DNA of 64,000 nt, taken from assembly GCA_944474755.1 (NCBI GenBank), contig OX104115.1, forward strand, positions 52,208,648 through 52,272,647, read 5' to 3'. Source of the DNA: Limnoperna fortunei. Lineage: Eukaryota; Mollusca; Bivalvia; Mytilida; Modiolidae. The notes beneath the pieces are model-generated. The model was not told where the DNA came from, did no database searches, and saw only the letters and a list, made by a program, of their open reading frames with translations. Positions 46,994 through 60,600 of the stretch are shown here, piece after piece (positions within the stretch are counted from its first letter, which is position 1; the number at the start of each line of letters is the position of its first letter). Position numbers and translations under genes: made by a program.

Positions 46994-48534
46994 TATTATA
47001 GCTCACATAAAAACCTTGCAGTCTGATTGGTTAGCAAGCCGTATACATCAGGGTATGTATACGTCTACAGCCGTATACATAAAGCATATTTTTATCCCGT
47101 ATGTGGCCCCTGGGAAAACAAATCATCATGGCCGCCTTCGTTCCGCTTCGATTGAAAAAGTAACAAAATGAAACAATGTCTAACCCGAACATGTTTTAAA
47201 CGACGGAAATAAAATGATATTAATATATTTGTTTGAATAACAGAAGGGAAGTATATTAAGAAACAAATCTACTAAAATATCAGCGATAGAAGCCACGGGA
47301 AAATGATGGGGGGGGGGGGGGGGTTCTGTGTCAATAATGTCAGTCTCAGGTCACAAATCCTGTATGTACGAGAAACTTGATCTCAAGCGCACTAAAAGTT
47401 AATAAATACATGTATGTACCTACACTGCATCATCATGCACTCTTCAGTCAAGACATCGTCAAAATCCGTTGATATTCATTTTGATTTCCATCGTCCAAAA
47501 TCCAATGATATTCATTTTAATGGCATCAAAGTAAAATTACCGTAAATAACTAGTTTTCTTATTTTAATTCACTTATCAACGTCGACATCCACTCATCAAT
47601 CAAAACCAATACAAGCTCCACCGATATTGAATTTGGTGCTTCGCAAACTTTTACCTTGACACTTCCCAGTTTAAAGGATACAATTAGGTTATTTATTGAA
47701 CAGAAGACTATTAATAATTAAAAAGATAAATTTTCGCGTTTATTTAATATATAATAAAGTTTTCTTATTTTTGTTAATTTAATGTTCAACAAAAATATTG
47801 TTTGTTTTTATATATTTTAATTTCGTTTAAATACTCAATACATGAGCAAAGTTGGTTATTTCGTATAACCTAACTTGGTTTTTCAGCACGCGACTGATTG
47901 TGACGTCATAATAAGATGTATTGACGACGTTGACTATACATGAATTCTTGTGACGACACTAAAATTGTGAATTGCAAATATTATTTGATTACTTGTAAAA
48001 TATCGTTCTTGTTACTTCATTTTTAATATGGAATTTAAAATATAAGGTTTGTTTTCAATTGTTGGTTAGATTATTGGATATAAACGACTTTGGATCGATT
48101 TACGCTGCAACATAAACCGCTTCGCGGTTTATTCAGCGTATATCGACCCAAAGTCGTTTATATCCAATAATCTAACCAGCAATTGAAAACAATCCTTAAA
48201 TAAACTTTAGTTATAAATCCGAATGGGCCTCGATAGTCTAAACGTCATAAAAGTAATGATGGGGTGCCATAAGGGACAATATTTCTTGAATATATTTTGA
48301 TTTTATCAATAATAACGTAATTTGCCCAAGTTCAGAGTGTAATTTTGTGTTATAAAATCTATTAATAAAAATGCATTTTTTAAAAATATTATGCGTTCAC
48401 TTAAAACGTATTTTTTTCAAACAAATACAGATAACTTGATCACGTATCAAAAAAATTTACGCTACATAGACCTAGTTCTTTCTTAAATATTTTTTCCCGT
48501 AAAATATTCCTAATTTAAGATGTGAGCTATAATA
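46994..48534. repeat. 15-bp perfect inverted repeats 1.5 kb apart
   Basis: TATTATAGCTCACAT at 46994-47008 is the exact reverse complement of 48520-48534. They may be terminal repeats of a 1.54-kb non-coding element into which 47812-48212 inserted. A G16 run lies at 47308-47323. No transposase is seen. Confidence 0.5.
47812..48212 (+). mobile_element. Foldback-ended element, copy 2
   Basis: Matches 31851-32272 in inverted orientation. Its hairpin (about 48057-48190) pairs 'attggatataaacgactttg' with 'caaagtcgtttatatccaat'; the loop is 'accgcttcgcggtt'. The remaining part includes 'gtgacgtcataataagatgt'. Confidence 0.85.
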
Positions 48535-48539
48535 TAATA

Positions 48540-48676
48540 GTTATTCCGGTCTTAGACAGGGTATATAATGTCACATTCACGGTTTAGGACGTATATTCCA
48601 TTCGCCTTCGGCTCATGGAATATAAATCATAAACCGTGAATGTGACATTATATACCCTGTCTAAGACCGGAATAAC
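48540..48676. mobile_element. Near-perfect 137-bp hairpin
   Basis: 'gttattccggtcttagacag' (48540-48559) pairs with 'ctgtctaagaccggaataac' (48657-48676), and 'tatataatgtcacattcacg' pairs with 'cgtgaatgtgacattatata'. The loop is 'ttcgccttcggctc'. No coding capacity; a foldback element like the others in the window. Confidence 0.9.
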
Positions 48677-49888
48677 ATATAATGTATATGTTAGAAAGAC
48701 TTGCTCAGTTCAATTTTATCATTATATTTTTTTGTTTGGATTATTTCATGCTTGATAGAGCAAGCTTCATATCTTTTGTGCATTCGTATCTTTACATAAA
48801 AATGTAGATGATTATAAATTTGACTTTATCGATAATTTTCAATTTTATTTCTTTTGTTATGTCAGAATTTCTAGGGTACTTAAGCCTTGTAGTTTTATGC
48901 AGTTTCTAATCTTCACATAATAGAATGTGAATTTTTTTGTTTTTATGGGAATTCATAAGATGATTTGATAAAAATAATGCATTTTAAAATTTTGTAGTAT
49001 TACGTAATGCATGATCGATAATTTTCAGTATTATTTCTTGATTATTTCATAATTAGGGTAGAAAATGAAACCTTTATGTAGAAATTCATCAATCTTGAAC
49101 ATTAAATTTAATTTCCCTGGGTTTTGATTATTTACGTTTTCGAAATCCGAAACTCTCTCGCACGAGATTGGACGAGAACAAGGCGCGTGTGTGTGTGCGT
49201 GGTGGGGGGGGGGGGGTGAGGGGTAAGAGATATATCTGTGATGTAATTGTAAATTGTAAATTAGATGTGCCTTGTTTATTTGCTAATTGCTTATTTATGA
49301 CACTGAATTTTGATGAAAGGTATAAATCGAAGACCATTTAGACTCACATAATTAGCCACGAAAATGCTAATTTAGATTATGATTTTTATACGAAAATAAG
49401 ATTTTAAAACAGGCAAGTTATTTAAAGAAATTTGATTTTCTGAATTAGTGAAAAATGTCATAGACATTTGTAGGGAAAATAAATTGTTTATAATAAGAAA
49501 AAAAAACACAAAAGGTTTGCATTCTTATTTAATTCAAGATTTAAATTTTTTTTATATAGAACTATTTTAAAGAAGCAGTTATATTTAGATACTTATAGAA
49601 TTATATTAAACCTACCTCTAAGATCGTATATGAAGTCCTTTAAACAAACAGAAATTAAAAAAAGCTTATGAAATTTTGAAAAATAATAATACAATAGAAA
49701 AACTAAAAGCTAAATGAAAGTTTGAAAAATGTATATAAAAATACAATAGAAAAACAATTCAGTTACATTCCAATAAAGGTCATCAACAGTTGTAATAGTT
49801 GAAAATAATGCTAGAAGTTAATAATCTCATAAATTGTTTTGCAAAAACAGAGGCATATAATTACACGTCTCTGGCAAAAATAATACTC

Positions 49889-49927
<39 letters not shown>

Positions 49928-50700
49928 TTTTATTTTTTTTATTTTACAGTTTGAAAATATTAAGTTCTTAGCAATGTTTATGCACATGAACGTTAGTTTG
50001 ACGTTTGAATACATTTTAATTGCAAATTTGTTGAAAAACAATTTTAATTACTGTAAAATTAAATCAATTGAAATTTAACTTGTCGGTATTTTTCTTTGAT
50101 CTTCCGAGGATGCCCGACGGAAGTACGCGATAACTGTCAAGCTTACCGCCCCCTCTTTTTTCCCTCAGAACCACGTGATTATGTAATTTCGAAAAGGTCA
50201 ATGTATTGTTATTGTACGGTAAACATTTGTCTTTCCTACACATTGCTTTTTTTATTACAATACTCTTCTCAAAGTTGAGATATTATAATCTTGCACAATC
50301 GTCTATATGTGTAACCTTTTACAGCATATGATGAAATTTTTAAATAAAACAAGTTGAAAAAAAACTCGGATACACCTACAACATATAAATCGAACATCTC
50401 TGGATATGGGTGTAACCCATATCATTTCTTGTTAATCTTTTACCTTGATTACTTTCTGCTGACCGCGTGGTTTAACAGTTGTGTATTTATTTATGTCACG
50501 TGCACCTTGTTACCGTCTCCCATGGGAGACGGTATACATAGTCAAATGATGATCAGTCTTAGGAGTAAATGACACTCTGTTACTTGATTGGGTGGTTTAC
50601 TAAATCTATAAATATTTTTGTCATTCCATTGGTTTACGTCAGGATCGCACCAGTATGTGTACTGAAATTTCGATATATTCTTAGGTTGAATCGGGGTTGT
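48677..50700. other. AT-rich interval with simple repeats
   Basis: Contains a GT/G-run (49185-49215, with 12 or more G), a TA microsatellite (49892-49924) and a 24-bp perfect palindrome (50511-50534, centre 'cccatggg'). 50085-50180 is relatively G+C-rich with a CACGTG site (50172-50177), but no gene start could be supported. Confidence 0.5.
49892..49924. repeat. (TA)n microsatellite
   Basis: Uninterrupted alternating TA of about 33 bp followed by T-rich sequence. Confidence 0.95.
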
Positions 50701-51035
50701 AATCAGTATTTTAGTGTAGTAATGTTATGTTCCACATATTGACTTCTATTTCATTCATTGCATTGGTCAATGAACAATTATAAGGTAAACATTGTACCAA
50801 AATCTCCCTACTTTATAAAGCTGTTTTGGAAAAAATTATATGTTCTATATCTTTATTTTCGTTAATCAGTATTTTAGTGTAGTAATGTTACGTTCCATAT
50901 ATTGACTTCTATTTCATTCAATGCATTGGTCAACGAACAATTTAAAAGGTAAACATTGTATCAAAATCTCCCTACTCTTTAAAGCTGTGTGGGTTAGGAA
51001 AAACATTATATGTTCTGTGCCTTTATTTTTTGTTC
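50701..51035. repeat. About 165-bp tandem duplication
   Basis: 'atcagtattttagtgtagta' starts copies at about 50703 and 50867. Both continue with 'ttgacttctatttcattca' and 'aaaatctccctact'. The second copy is slightly longer. Confidence 0.9.
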
Positions 51036-51403
51036 TGATATTTGATGCAAATTTAACAAAACATATTTTTACCGCTGATTTTGAACATTTGTTTAGGGAG
51101 TCAAGTTTTGTTTAATTATTTTTTAAAAAGCACGTGTGAAGTAACGACAGGCATTTAAATCTCTCCACTGGATAATAGTTTAGCGTAAACAAAGTCCTTA
51201 CAAGGTACATGTACATTGTATACCTATCCTACATATAAATTACAAAAAACCAGATACTTTAATAAATCCATAAAATTTGTAATGCAGCTAAGAGACGGTT
51301 AGCTTTTTAGAAAAGCTAAACTTGTCTAGAGAAAACGTTAACATTTGTGTATTGCCGGCAAAAAACGAATTGATATAGTGTTTATGAAATAATAAGGACA
51401 AAA

Positions 51404-51603
51404 NNNNNNNNNNNNNNNNNNNNNNNNNNNNNNNNNNNNNNNNNNNNNNNNNNNNNNNNNNNNNNNNNNNNNNNNNNNNNNNNNNNNNNNNNNNNNNNNN
51501 NNNNNNNNNNNNNNNNNNNNNNNNNNNNNNNNNNNNNNNNNNNNNNNNNNNNNNNNNNNNNNNNNNNNNNNNNNNNNNNNNNNNNNNNNNNNNNNNNNNN
51601 NNN
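51404..51603. other. Assembly gap, 200 N
   Basis: Exactly 200 N. Satellite starts at the next base, so the gap probably hides more satellite, and its true size is unknown. Confidence 0.98.
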
Positions 51604-54600
51604 AAAATCTATGGTGGTCCTACGCCTGAAGAGGCCATATACAGGTATATCAACTTCTATTTCTTTTAATCAAAATGGTATTGAAAGAAGGTAAATCACC
51701 AAGACTATCATTTTAATTGCTTATCAGAGCCAAAACCTATAGGGGGGGGGGTCAAATTTCAGCCTAAATATGGTATTATGTAATATTGAATGAAATTATG
51801 GGGTCTGCAGTGGTCCGCGCTTAGTAGATTGTGCTTTAATTTAAATAAACTCCTGTCTTAGGTTTTGGATGTAATGAAAGGGTCAAAATGTATAAAATTA
51901 GAACAGGTAGACATTCTAGTATGCAGAAAAATAGTGTATTTAAGATGAATTTGTCAATTTTACACCTGCGGCTTAAGTCGGTTACATTGCTGGCATGGGT
52001 TAATACTAAAATTATTTATTTTCTAATCTGATGCTTGCTAGGGGTAAATTTGTTAGTAAACTAGTAACCATATGCAATAATTGTACTTGTTAAGATAATT
52101 TGGCTTTGAGATGATGGTACTTCTGTCAAAAATTCCTTAAACATGAGCAGTAATGGGAAATTGGCCAATTTTTGCAATTTCATACCAAAGCAAGATATAA
52201 TTTTGTTTCTTTGTATGCCAATTTGAACTTTAGTGGGTTTTTTTAGTAAGGAATGTTCATTTAACTATTAAGCTTAATGGAATAGTGAACGCATTTAATG
52301 AAATTCCTAAAATTTTAGTCTCAGTTTAGAAACTATTAATGTACACCTCCAAAATATAGTACAACTGAATATCAATAATTTAAATTTGAACTCAAAAACT
52401 TTCTCAGGATGTACAAGGTGCATAATTAGGATAGTTTCATACTATTTTTCTTAATTGAAATGTATTTCAAGAGATAAAAGTCTTATCCTAACAGTTTGAA
52501 GGTACTCAGTATCTCACTTTGTAAAAGGGGGGGGATGTGAAATTAACTAAAAAAGATGCAAAATTTATGATAAAATTATGTAATTAGTGCCTTTCTATGT
52601 GTGAAATAAGTCCATTTGTGTTGGATGTATATTGCCAAGCTTGTTATTTACATCTGCAACTAAGAAATTGAAAAATTAAGGAATAATGCATCTCTTGATC
52701 ACCAAGCTAATTTTTCATGATAACGCGCATGTGAGGTCTTTGTATGTTTTCATGCATTTCTTGAAAACCGCTGAAAGGAATTCGACAAAATTTTTGAATT
52801 TGTTTCGACTAACATAAATCTAAGACCAGGAATTATTTTATTTAATTTGTTGAACAAAAACATCTTCTTTAGGTGTAGTACCACCAAATACCAGGAACCA
52901 GTCCAGAGGTTGTACGTAAAAGTAGTACTAGTCAACAGACAGGTTCACTCTTGCATCATATAGAATTTGAACCGCACATGATACCAGAATAAATTTGGTA
53001 TTTTTGGAAAGCTGAATATTCTAGGAAACTTGAGGATAAAGTTTTATTGGTTTTAAATGAACATAAAAATGTTGAGAGTCAATTAGGGACAAGCACTATT
53101 TTTGGACTGAAATAGAAAGTGAAAGTAGATTTTTAGACCACGTGGACTTCAGGTTGAGCGTTTTTTCTTAATATTAAATGCCATGAAACATATTGTGAAA
53201 TTTTGACAGAATGTTCAGCCAGTGCATTTTTATAGGGAACAGAAGTGTCACTTAATTTGAAACAAAGGTAAATTTTCTAGGATAAGTCAAAATTATCAAA
53301 TTTTAATATAGCCGAAGAGTAAAAAATCAATGGTGGTCCTACACCTGAAGAGGCCATATACAGGTATATCAACTTCTATTTCTTTTGATAAAATGGTATT
53401 GAAAGAAGGTAAATCACCAAGACTATCATTTTAATTGCTTATGAGAGTCAAAACCTATAGGGGGGACAAATTTCAGCCTAAATATGGTATTCTGTAATAT
53501 TGTATGAAATTATGTGGTCTGCAGTGGTCCGCGATTAGTAGAAGGTGCTTTAATTTAAATAAACTCCTGTTTTAGGTTTTGGATCTAATGAAAGGGTCAA
53601 AATGTATAAAACTAGAACTGGTAGACATTCTAGTATGCAGAAAAATAGTGTATTTAAGATGAATTTGTCAATTTTACACCTGCGCTTAAGTCGGTTACAT
53701 TGCTGGCATGGGTTAATACTAAAATTATTTATTTTCTAATCTGATGCTTGCTAGGGGTAAATTTATTAGTAAACTAGTAACCATATGCAATAATTGTACT
53801 TGTTAAGATAATTGGGCTTTGAGATGATGGTACTTCTGTCAAAAATTCCTTAAACATGAGCAGTAATGTGAAATTGGCCAATTTTTGCAATTTCATACCA
53901 AAGCAAGATATAATTTTGTTTCTTTGTATGCCAGTTTGAACATTAGTGGGTTTTTTTTAGTAAGGAATGTTCATTAAACTATTAAGCTTAATGGAATAGT
54001 GAACGCATTTAATGAAATTCCTAAAATTTTAGTCTCAGTTTAGAAACTATTAATGTACACCTCCAAAATATAGTACAATTGAATATCAATAAATTTAAAT
54101 TTGAACTCAAAAACTTTCTCATGATGTACTAGGTGCATAATTAGGACAGTTTCATACTATTTTTCTTAATTGAAATGTATTTCAAGAGATAAAAGTCTTA
54201 TCCTAACAGTTTGAAGGTACTCAGTATCTCACTTTTTAAAAAAGAGGGGGGATCTGAAATTAACTAAAAAGATGCAAAATTTATGATAAAATTATGTAAT
54301 TAGTGCCTTTCTATGTGTGAAATTAAGTCCATTTGTGTTGGATGTATATTGCCAAGCTTGCTATTTACATCTGCAACTAAGAAATTGAAAAATTAAGGAA
54401 TAATGCATCTCTTGATCACCAAGCTAATTTTTCATGATAACGCGCATGTGAGATCTTTGTATGTTTTCATGCATTTCTTGAAAACCGCTGAAAGGAATTC
54501 AACAAAATTTTAGAATTAGTTTCGACTAACATAAATCTAAGACCAGGAAAAATTTTATTTAATTTGTTGAACAAAAACATCTTCTTTAGAGGCCATATAC

Positions 54601-57600
54601 AGGTATATCAACTTCTATTTCTTTTGATAAAAATGGTATTGAAAGAAGGTAAATCACCAAGACTATAATTTTAATTGCTTATCAGAGCCAAAACCTATAG
54701 GGTGTCAAATTTCAGCCTAAATATGGTATTATGTAATATTGTATGAAATTATGGGGTCTGCAGTGGTCCGCGCTTAGTAGAATGTGCTTTAATTTAAATA
54801 AACTCCTGTTTTAGGTTTTGGATGTAATGAAAGGGTCAAAATGTATAAAACTAGAACTGGTAGACATTCTAGTATGCAGAAAAATAGTGTATTTAAGATG
54901 GATTTGTCAATTTTACACCTGCGGCTTAAGTCGGTTACATTGCTGGCATGGGTTAATACTAAAATTATTTATTTTCTAATCTGATGCTTGCTAAGGGTAA
55001 ATTTGTTAGTAAACTAGTAACCATATGCAATAATTGTACTTGTTAAGATAATTGGGCTTTGAGATGATGGTATTTCTGTCAAAAATTCCTTAAACATGAG
55101 CAGTAATGTGAAATTGGCCAATTTTTGCTTTTTCATACCACAGCAAGATATAATTTTGTTTCTTTGTATGCCAGTTTGAACTTTAGTGGGTTTTTTTAGT
55201 AAGGAATGTTCATTTAACTATTAAGCTTAATGGAATAGTGAACGCATTTAATGAAATTCCTAAAATTTTAGTCTCAGTTTAGAAACTATTAATGTACACC
55301 TCCAAAATATAGTACAACTGAATATCAATAAAATTTAAATTTGAACTCAAAACTTTCTCAGGATGTACTAGGTGCATAATTAGGACAGTTTCATACTATT
55401 TTTCTTAATTGAAATGTATTTCAAGAGATAAAAGTCTTATCCTAACAGTTTGAAGGTACTCAGTATCTCACTTTGTAACCAGAGGCTCTTAAGAGCCTGT
55501 ATCGCTCACCTGATTTTTATAGGCAATGAAGATGGCATTTCCCTGATGTTAAAGTAAGTCCTGTAATTTTCAATAAAGTGTATATATAATAGGACCATCC
55601 AAACAATATTACTAGAATGCTTTGTTTCATTGGTTAACCGGTTGTATAGAGAAGATTTTTTTTATTTGCCCATATGGTCCTATGTTAAACTAAGTCCTGC
55701 TGTAGCTGCCATTTTGAATTTCCAATTGCCATAAAAAAACATAAACTTTATAGAGGACAATCCAAACAATATTGCTAGTAAGTTTTTGTTTCCATTGATT
55801 AACCGGTTTCAGAGAAGAAGCCTTTAAAAACTTTTTCCCATAGGGTCCTATGTTAAACTAAGTCCTGTGGTAGCGGCCATTTTGAATTTCCAATTGCCAT
55901 AAAAGACATAAACTTTATAGAGGACCATCCAAACAATATTGCTAGTAAGTTTTGTTTTGATTGGTTAAACGGTTTCAGAGAAGAAGCCCTTTTAAACCTT
56001 TGTCTCATAGGATCGAATGTTAAACCAAGTCCTGCGGTGGCGGCCATTTTGAATTTCCGATTGGGATAAAAAAAACATTAACTTTATAGAGGACCATCCA
56101 AACAATATTGCTAGTAAGTTTTGTTTCCATTGGTTGACCGGTTTCAGAAAAGAAGCCTTTCAAACTTTTTCCCATAGGGTCCAATGTTAAATTAAGTCCT
56201 GCGGTGGCAGCCATTTTGAATTTCCAATTGCCATAAAAAACACAAACTTTATAGAGGACCATCCAAACAATATTGCTAGTAAGTTTTTGTTTCCATTGAT
56301 TAACCGGTTTCAGAGAAGAAGCCATTAAAAACTTTTTCCCATAGGGTTCTATGTTAAACTAAGTCCTTCGGTGGCAGCCATTTTGAATTTCCAATTCCCA
56401 TCAAAAACACAAACTTTATAGAGGACCATCCAAACAATATTGCTAGTAAGTTTTGTTTTGATTGGTTAAACGGTTTCAGAGAAGAAGCCCTTTTAAACTT
56501 TTTTCCCATAGGGTCCTATGTTAAACTAAGACTTGAGGTGGCGGCCATATTGGTTTACCAATCAAAATAAAAAACACAAACTTTGTAAAGGTCCATCCAA
56601 TGAACATTATGGCCAAGTTTGGTTTCAATTGGCCAAGTGGTTTCAGAGAAGAAGATTAAAATGTAAAAAGTTTACAGACGCCGCCGACGACGACGACGAC
56701 GACCACGACGACGCCGACGGACGCAAAGTGATAACAATAGCTCACCTGACCCTTTGTTTCAGGTGAGCTAAAAAGGGGGGGATGTGAAATTAAATAAAAA
56801 AGATGCAAAATTTATGATAAAATTATGTAATTAGTGCCTTTCTATGTGTGAAATAAGTCCATTTGTGTTGGATGTATATTGCCAAGCTTGCTATTTACAT
56901 CTGCAACTAAGAAATTGAAAAATTAAGGAATAATGCATCTCTTGATCACCAAGCTAATTTTTCATGATAACGCGCATGTGATGTCTTTGTATGTTTTCAT
57001 GCATTTCTTGAAAACCGCTGAAAGGAATTCAACAAAATTTTAGAATTTGTTTCGACTAACATAAATCTAAGACCAGGAAAAATGTTATTTAATTTGTTGA
57101 ACAAAAACATCTTCTTTAGGTGTAGGACCACCAAATACCAGGAACCAGTCCAGAGGTTGTACGTAAAAGTAGTACTAGTCAACAGACAGGTTCACTCTTG
57201 CATCATATAGAATTTGAACCGCACATGATACCAGAATAAATTTGGTATTTTTGGAAAGCTGAATATTCTAGGAAACTTGAGGATAAAGTTTTATTGGTTT
57301 TAAATGAACATACAAATGTTGAGAGTCAATTAGGGACAAGCACTATTTTTGGACTGAAATAGAAAGTGAAAGTAGATTTTAAGACCACGTGGACTTCAGG
57401 TTGAGCGTTTTTTCTTATATGCCATGAAACATATTGTGAAATTTTGACAGAATGTTCAGCCAGTGCATTTTTATAGGGAAAAGAAGTGTCACTTAATTTG
57501 AAACAAAGGAAAATTTTCTAGGATAAGTCAAAATTATCAAATTTTAATATAGCCGAAGAGTAAAAAATCTATGGTGGTCCTACACCTGAAGAGGCCATAT

Positions 57601-60600
57601 ACAGGTATATCAACTTCTATTTCGTTTGATTAAAATGGTATTGAAATAAGGTAAATCACCAAGACTATAATTTTAATTGCTTATCAGAGCCAAAACCTAT
57701 AGGGGGGTCAAATTTCAGCCTAAATATGGTATTTTGTAATATTGTATGAAATTATGGGGTCTGCAGTGGTCCGCGCATAGTAGAATGTGCTTTAATTTAA
57801 ATAAACTCCTGTTTTAGGTTTTGGATGTAATGAAAGGGTCAAAATGTATAAAACTAGAACTGGTAGACATTCTAGTATGCAGAAAAATAGTGTATTAAAG
57901 ATGGATTTGTCAATTTTACACCTGCGGCTTAAGTCGGTTACATTGCTGGCATGGGTTAATACTAAAATTATTTATTTTCTAATCTGATGCTTGCTAGGGG
58001 TAAATTTGTTAGTAAACTAGTAACCATATGCAACAATTGTACTTGTTAAGATAATTGGGCTTTGAGATGATGGTACTTCTGTCAAAAATTCCTTAAACAT
58101 GAGCAGTAATGGGAAATTGGCCAATTTTTGCAATTTCATACCAAAGCAAGGTATAATTTTGTTTCTTTGTATGCCAGTTTGAACTTTAGTGGGGTTTTTT
58201 TTAGTAAGGAATGTTCATTTAACTATTAAGCTTAATGGAATAGTGAACGCATTTAATGAAATTCCTCAAATTTTAGTCTCAGTTTAGAAACTATTAATGT
58301 ACACCTCCAAAATATAGTACAACTGAATATCAATACAATTTAAATTTGAACTCAAAAACTTTCTCAGGATGTACTAGGTGCATAATTAGGACAGTTTCAT
58401 ACTATTTTTCTTAATTGAAATGTATTTCAAGAGATAAAAGTCTTATCCTAACAGTTTGAAGGTACTCAGTATCTCACTTTGTAAAAAGTGGGGGGATGTG
58501 AAATTAAATAAAAAAGATGCAAAATTTATGATAAAATTATGTATTTGGTGCCTTTCTATGTGTGAAATAAGTCCATTTGTGTTGGATGTATATTGCCAAG
58601 CTTGCTATTTACATCTGCAACAAAGAAATTGAAAAATTAAGGAATAATGCATCTCTTGATCACCAAGCTAATTTTTCATGATAACGCGCATGTGAGGTCT
58701 TTGTATGTTTTCATGCATTTCTTGAAAACCGCTGAAAGGAATTCGACAAAATTTTAGAATTTGTTTCGACTAACATAAATCTAAGACCAGGAAAAATTTT
58801 ATTTAATTTGTTGAACAAAAACACCTTCTTTAGGTGTAGGACCACCAAATACCAGGAACCAGTCCAGAGGTTGTACGTAAAAGTAGTACTAGTCAACAGG
58901 CAGGTTCACTCTTGCATCATATAGAATTTGAACCGCACATGATACCAGAATAAATTTGGTATTTTTGGAAAGCTGAATATTCTAGGAAACTTGAGGATAA
59001 AGTTTTATTGGTTTTAAATGAACATAAAAATGTTGAGAGTCAATTAGGGACAAGCACTATTTTTGGACTGAAATAGAAAGTTTAAGTAGATTTTTAGACC
59101 ACGTGGACTTCAGGTTGAGCGTTTTTTCTTAATATTAAATGCCATGAAACATATTGTGAAATTTTGATAGAATGTTCAGCCAGTGCATTTTTATAGGGGA
59201 CAGAAGTGTCACTTAATTTGAAACAAAGGTAAAATTTCTAGGATAAGTCAAAATTATCAAATTTTAATATAGCCGAAGAGTAAAAAATCTATGGTGGTCC
59301 TACGCCTGAAGAGGCCATATACAGGTATATCAACTTCTATTTCTTTTAATCAAAATGGTATTGAAAGAAGGTAAATCACCAAGACTATCATTTTAATTGC
59401 TTATCAGAGCCAAAACCTATAGGGGGGGTCAAATTTCAGCCTAAATATGGTATTATGTAATATTGAATGAAATTATGGGGTCTGCAGTGGTCCGCGCTTA
59501 GTAGAATGTGCTTTAATTTAAATAAACTCCTGTCTTAGGTTTTGGATGTAATGAAAGGGTCAAAATGTATAAAACTAGAACTGGTAGACATTCTAGTATG
59601 CAGAAAAATAGTGTATTTAAGATGAATTTGTCAATTTTACACCTGCGGCTTAAGTCGGTTACATTGCTGGCATGGGTTAATACTAAAATTATTTATTTTC
59701 TAATCTGATGCTTGCTAGGGGTAAATTTGTTAGTAAACTAGTAACCATATGCAATAATTGTACTTGTTAAGATAATTTGGCTTTGAGATGATGGTACTTC
59801 TGTCAAAAATTCCTTAAACATGAGCAGTAATGGGAAATTGGCCAATTTTTGCAATTTCATACCAAAGCAAGATATAATTTTGTTTCTTTGTATGCCAATT
59901 TGAACTTTAGTGGGGTTTTTTAGTAAGGAATGTTCATTTAACTATTAAGCTTAATGGAATAGTGAACGCATTTAATGAAATTCCTAAAATTTTAGTCTCA
60001 GTTTAGAAACTATTAATGTACACCTTCAAACTATAGTACAACTGAATATCAATAAATTTAAATTTGAACTCAAAAACTTTCTCAGGATGTACTAGGTGCA
60101 TAATTAGGACAGTTTCATACTATTTTACTTAATTGAAATGTATTTCAAGAGATAAAAGTCTGATCCTAACAGTTTGAAGGTACTCAGTATCTCACTTTGT
60201 AAAAAGGGGGGATGTGAAATTAACTCAAAAAGATGCAAAATTTATGATAAAATTATGTAATTAGTGCCTTTCTATGTGTGAAATAAGTCCATTTGTGTTG
60301 GATGTATATTGCCAAGCTTGCTATTTACATCTGCAACTAAGAAATTGAAAAATTAAGGAATAATGCATCTCTTGATCACCAAGCTAATTTTTCATGATAA
60401 CGCGCATGTGAGGTCTTTGTATGTTTTCATGCATTTTTTGAAAACCGCTGAAAGGAATTCGACAAAATTTTAGAATTTGTTTCGACTAACATAAATCTAA
60501 GACCAGGAAAAATGTTATTTAATTTGTTGAACAAAAACATCTTCTTTAGGTGTAGGACCACCAAATACCAGGAACCAGTCCAGAGGTTGTACGTAAAAGT

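Noticed and set aside
52750..52935. 61-codon frame repeated in most satellite units (also 56997, 58711, 60427, 62143)
   Set aside because: It begins with TTG rather than ATG, has no recognisable domain, and is kept only because the satellite units are nearly identical.
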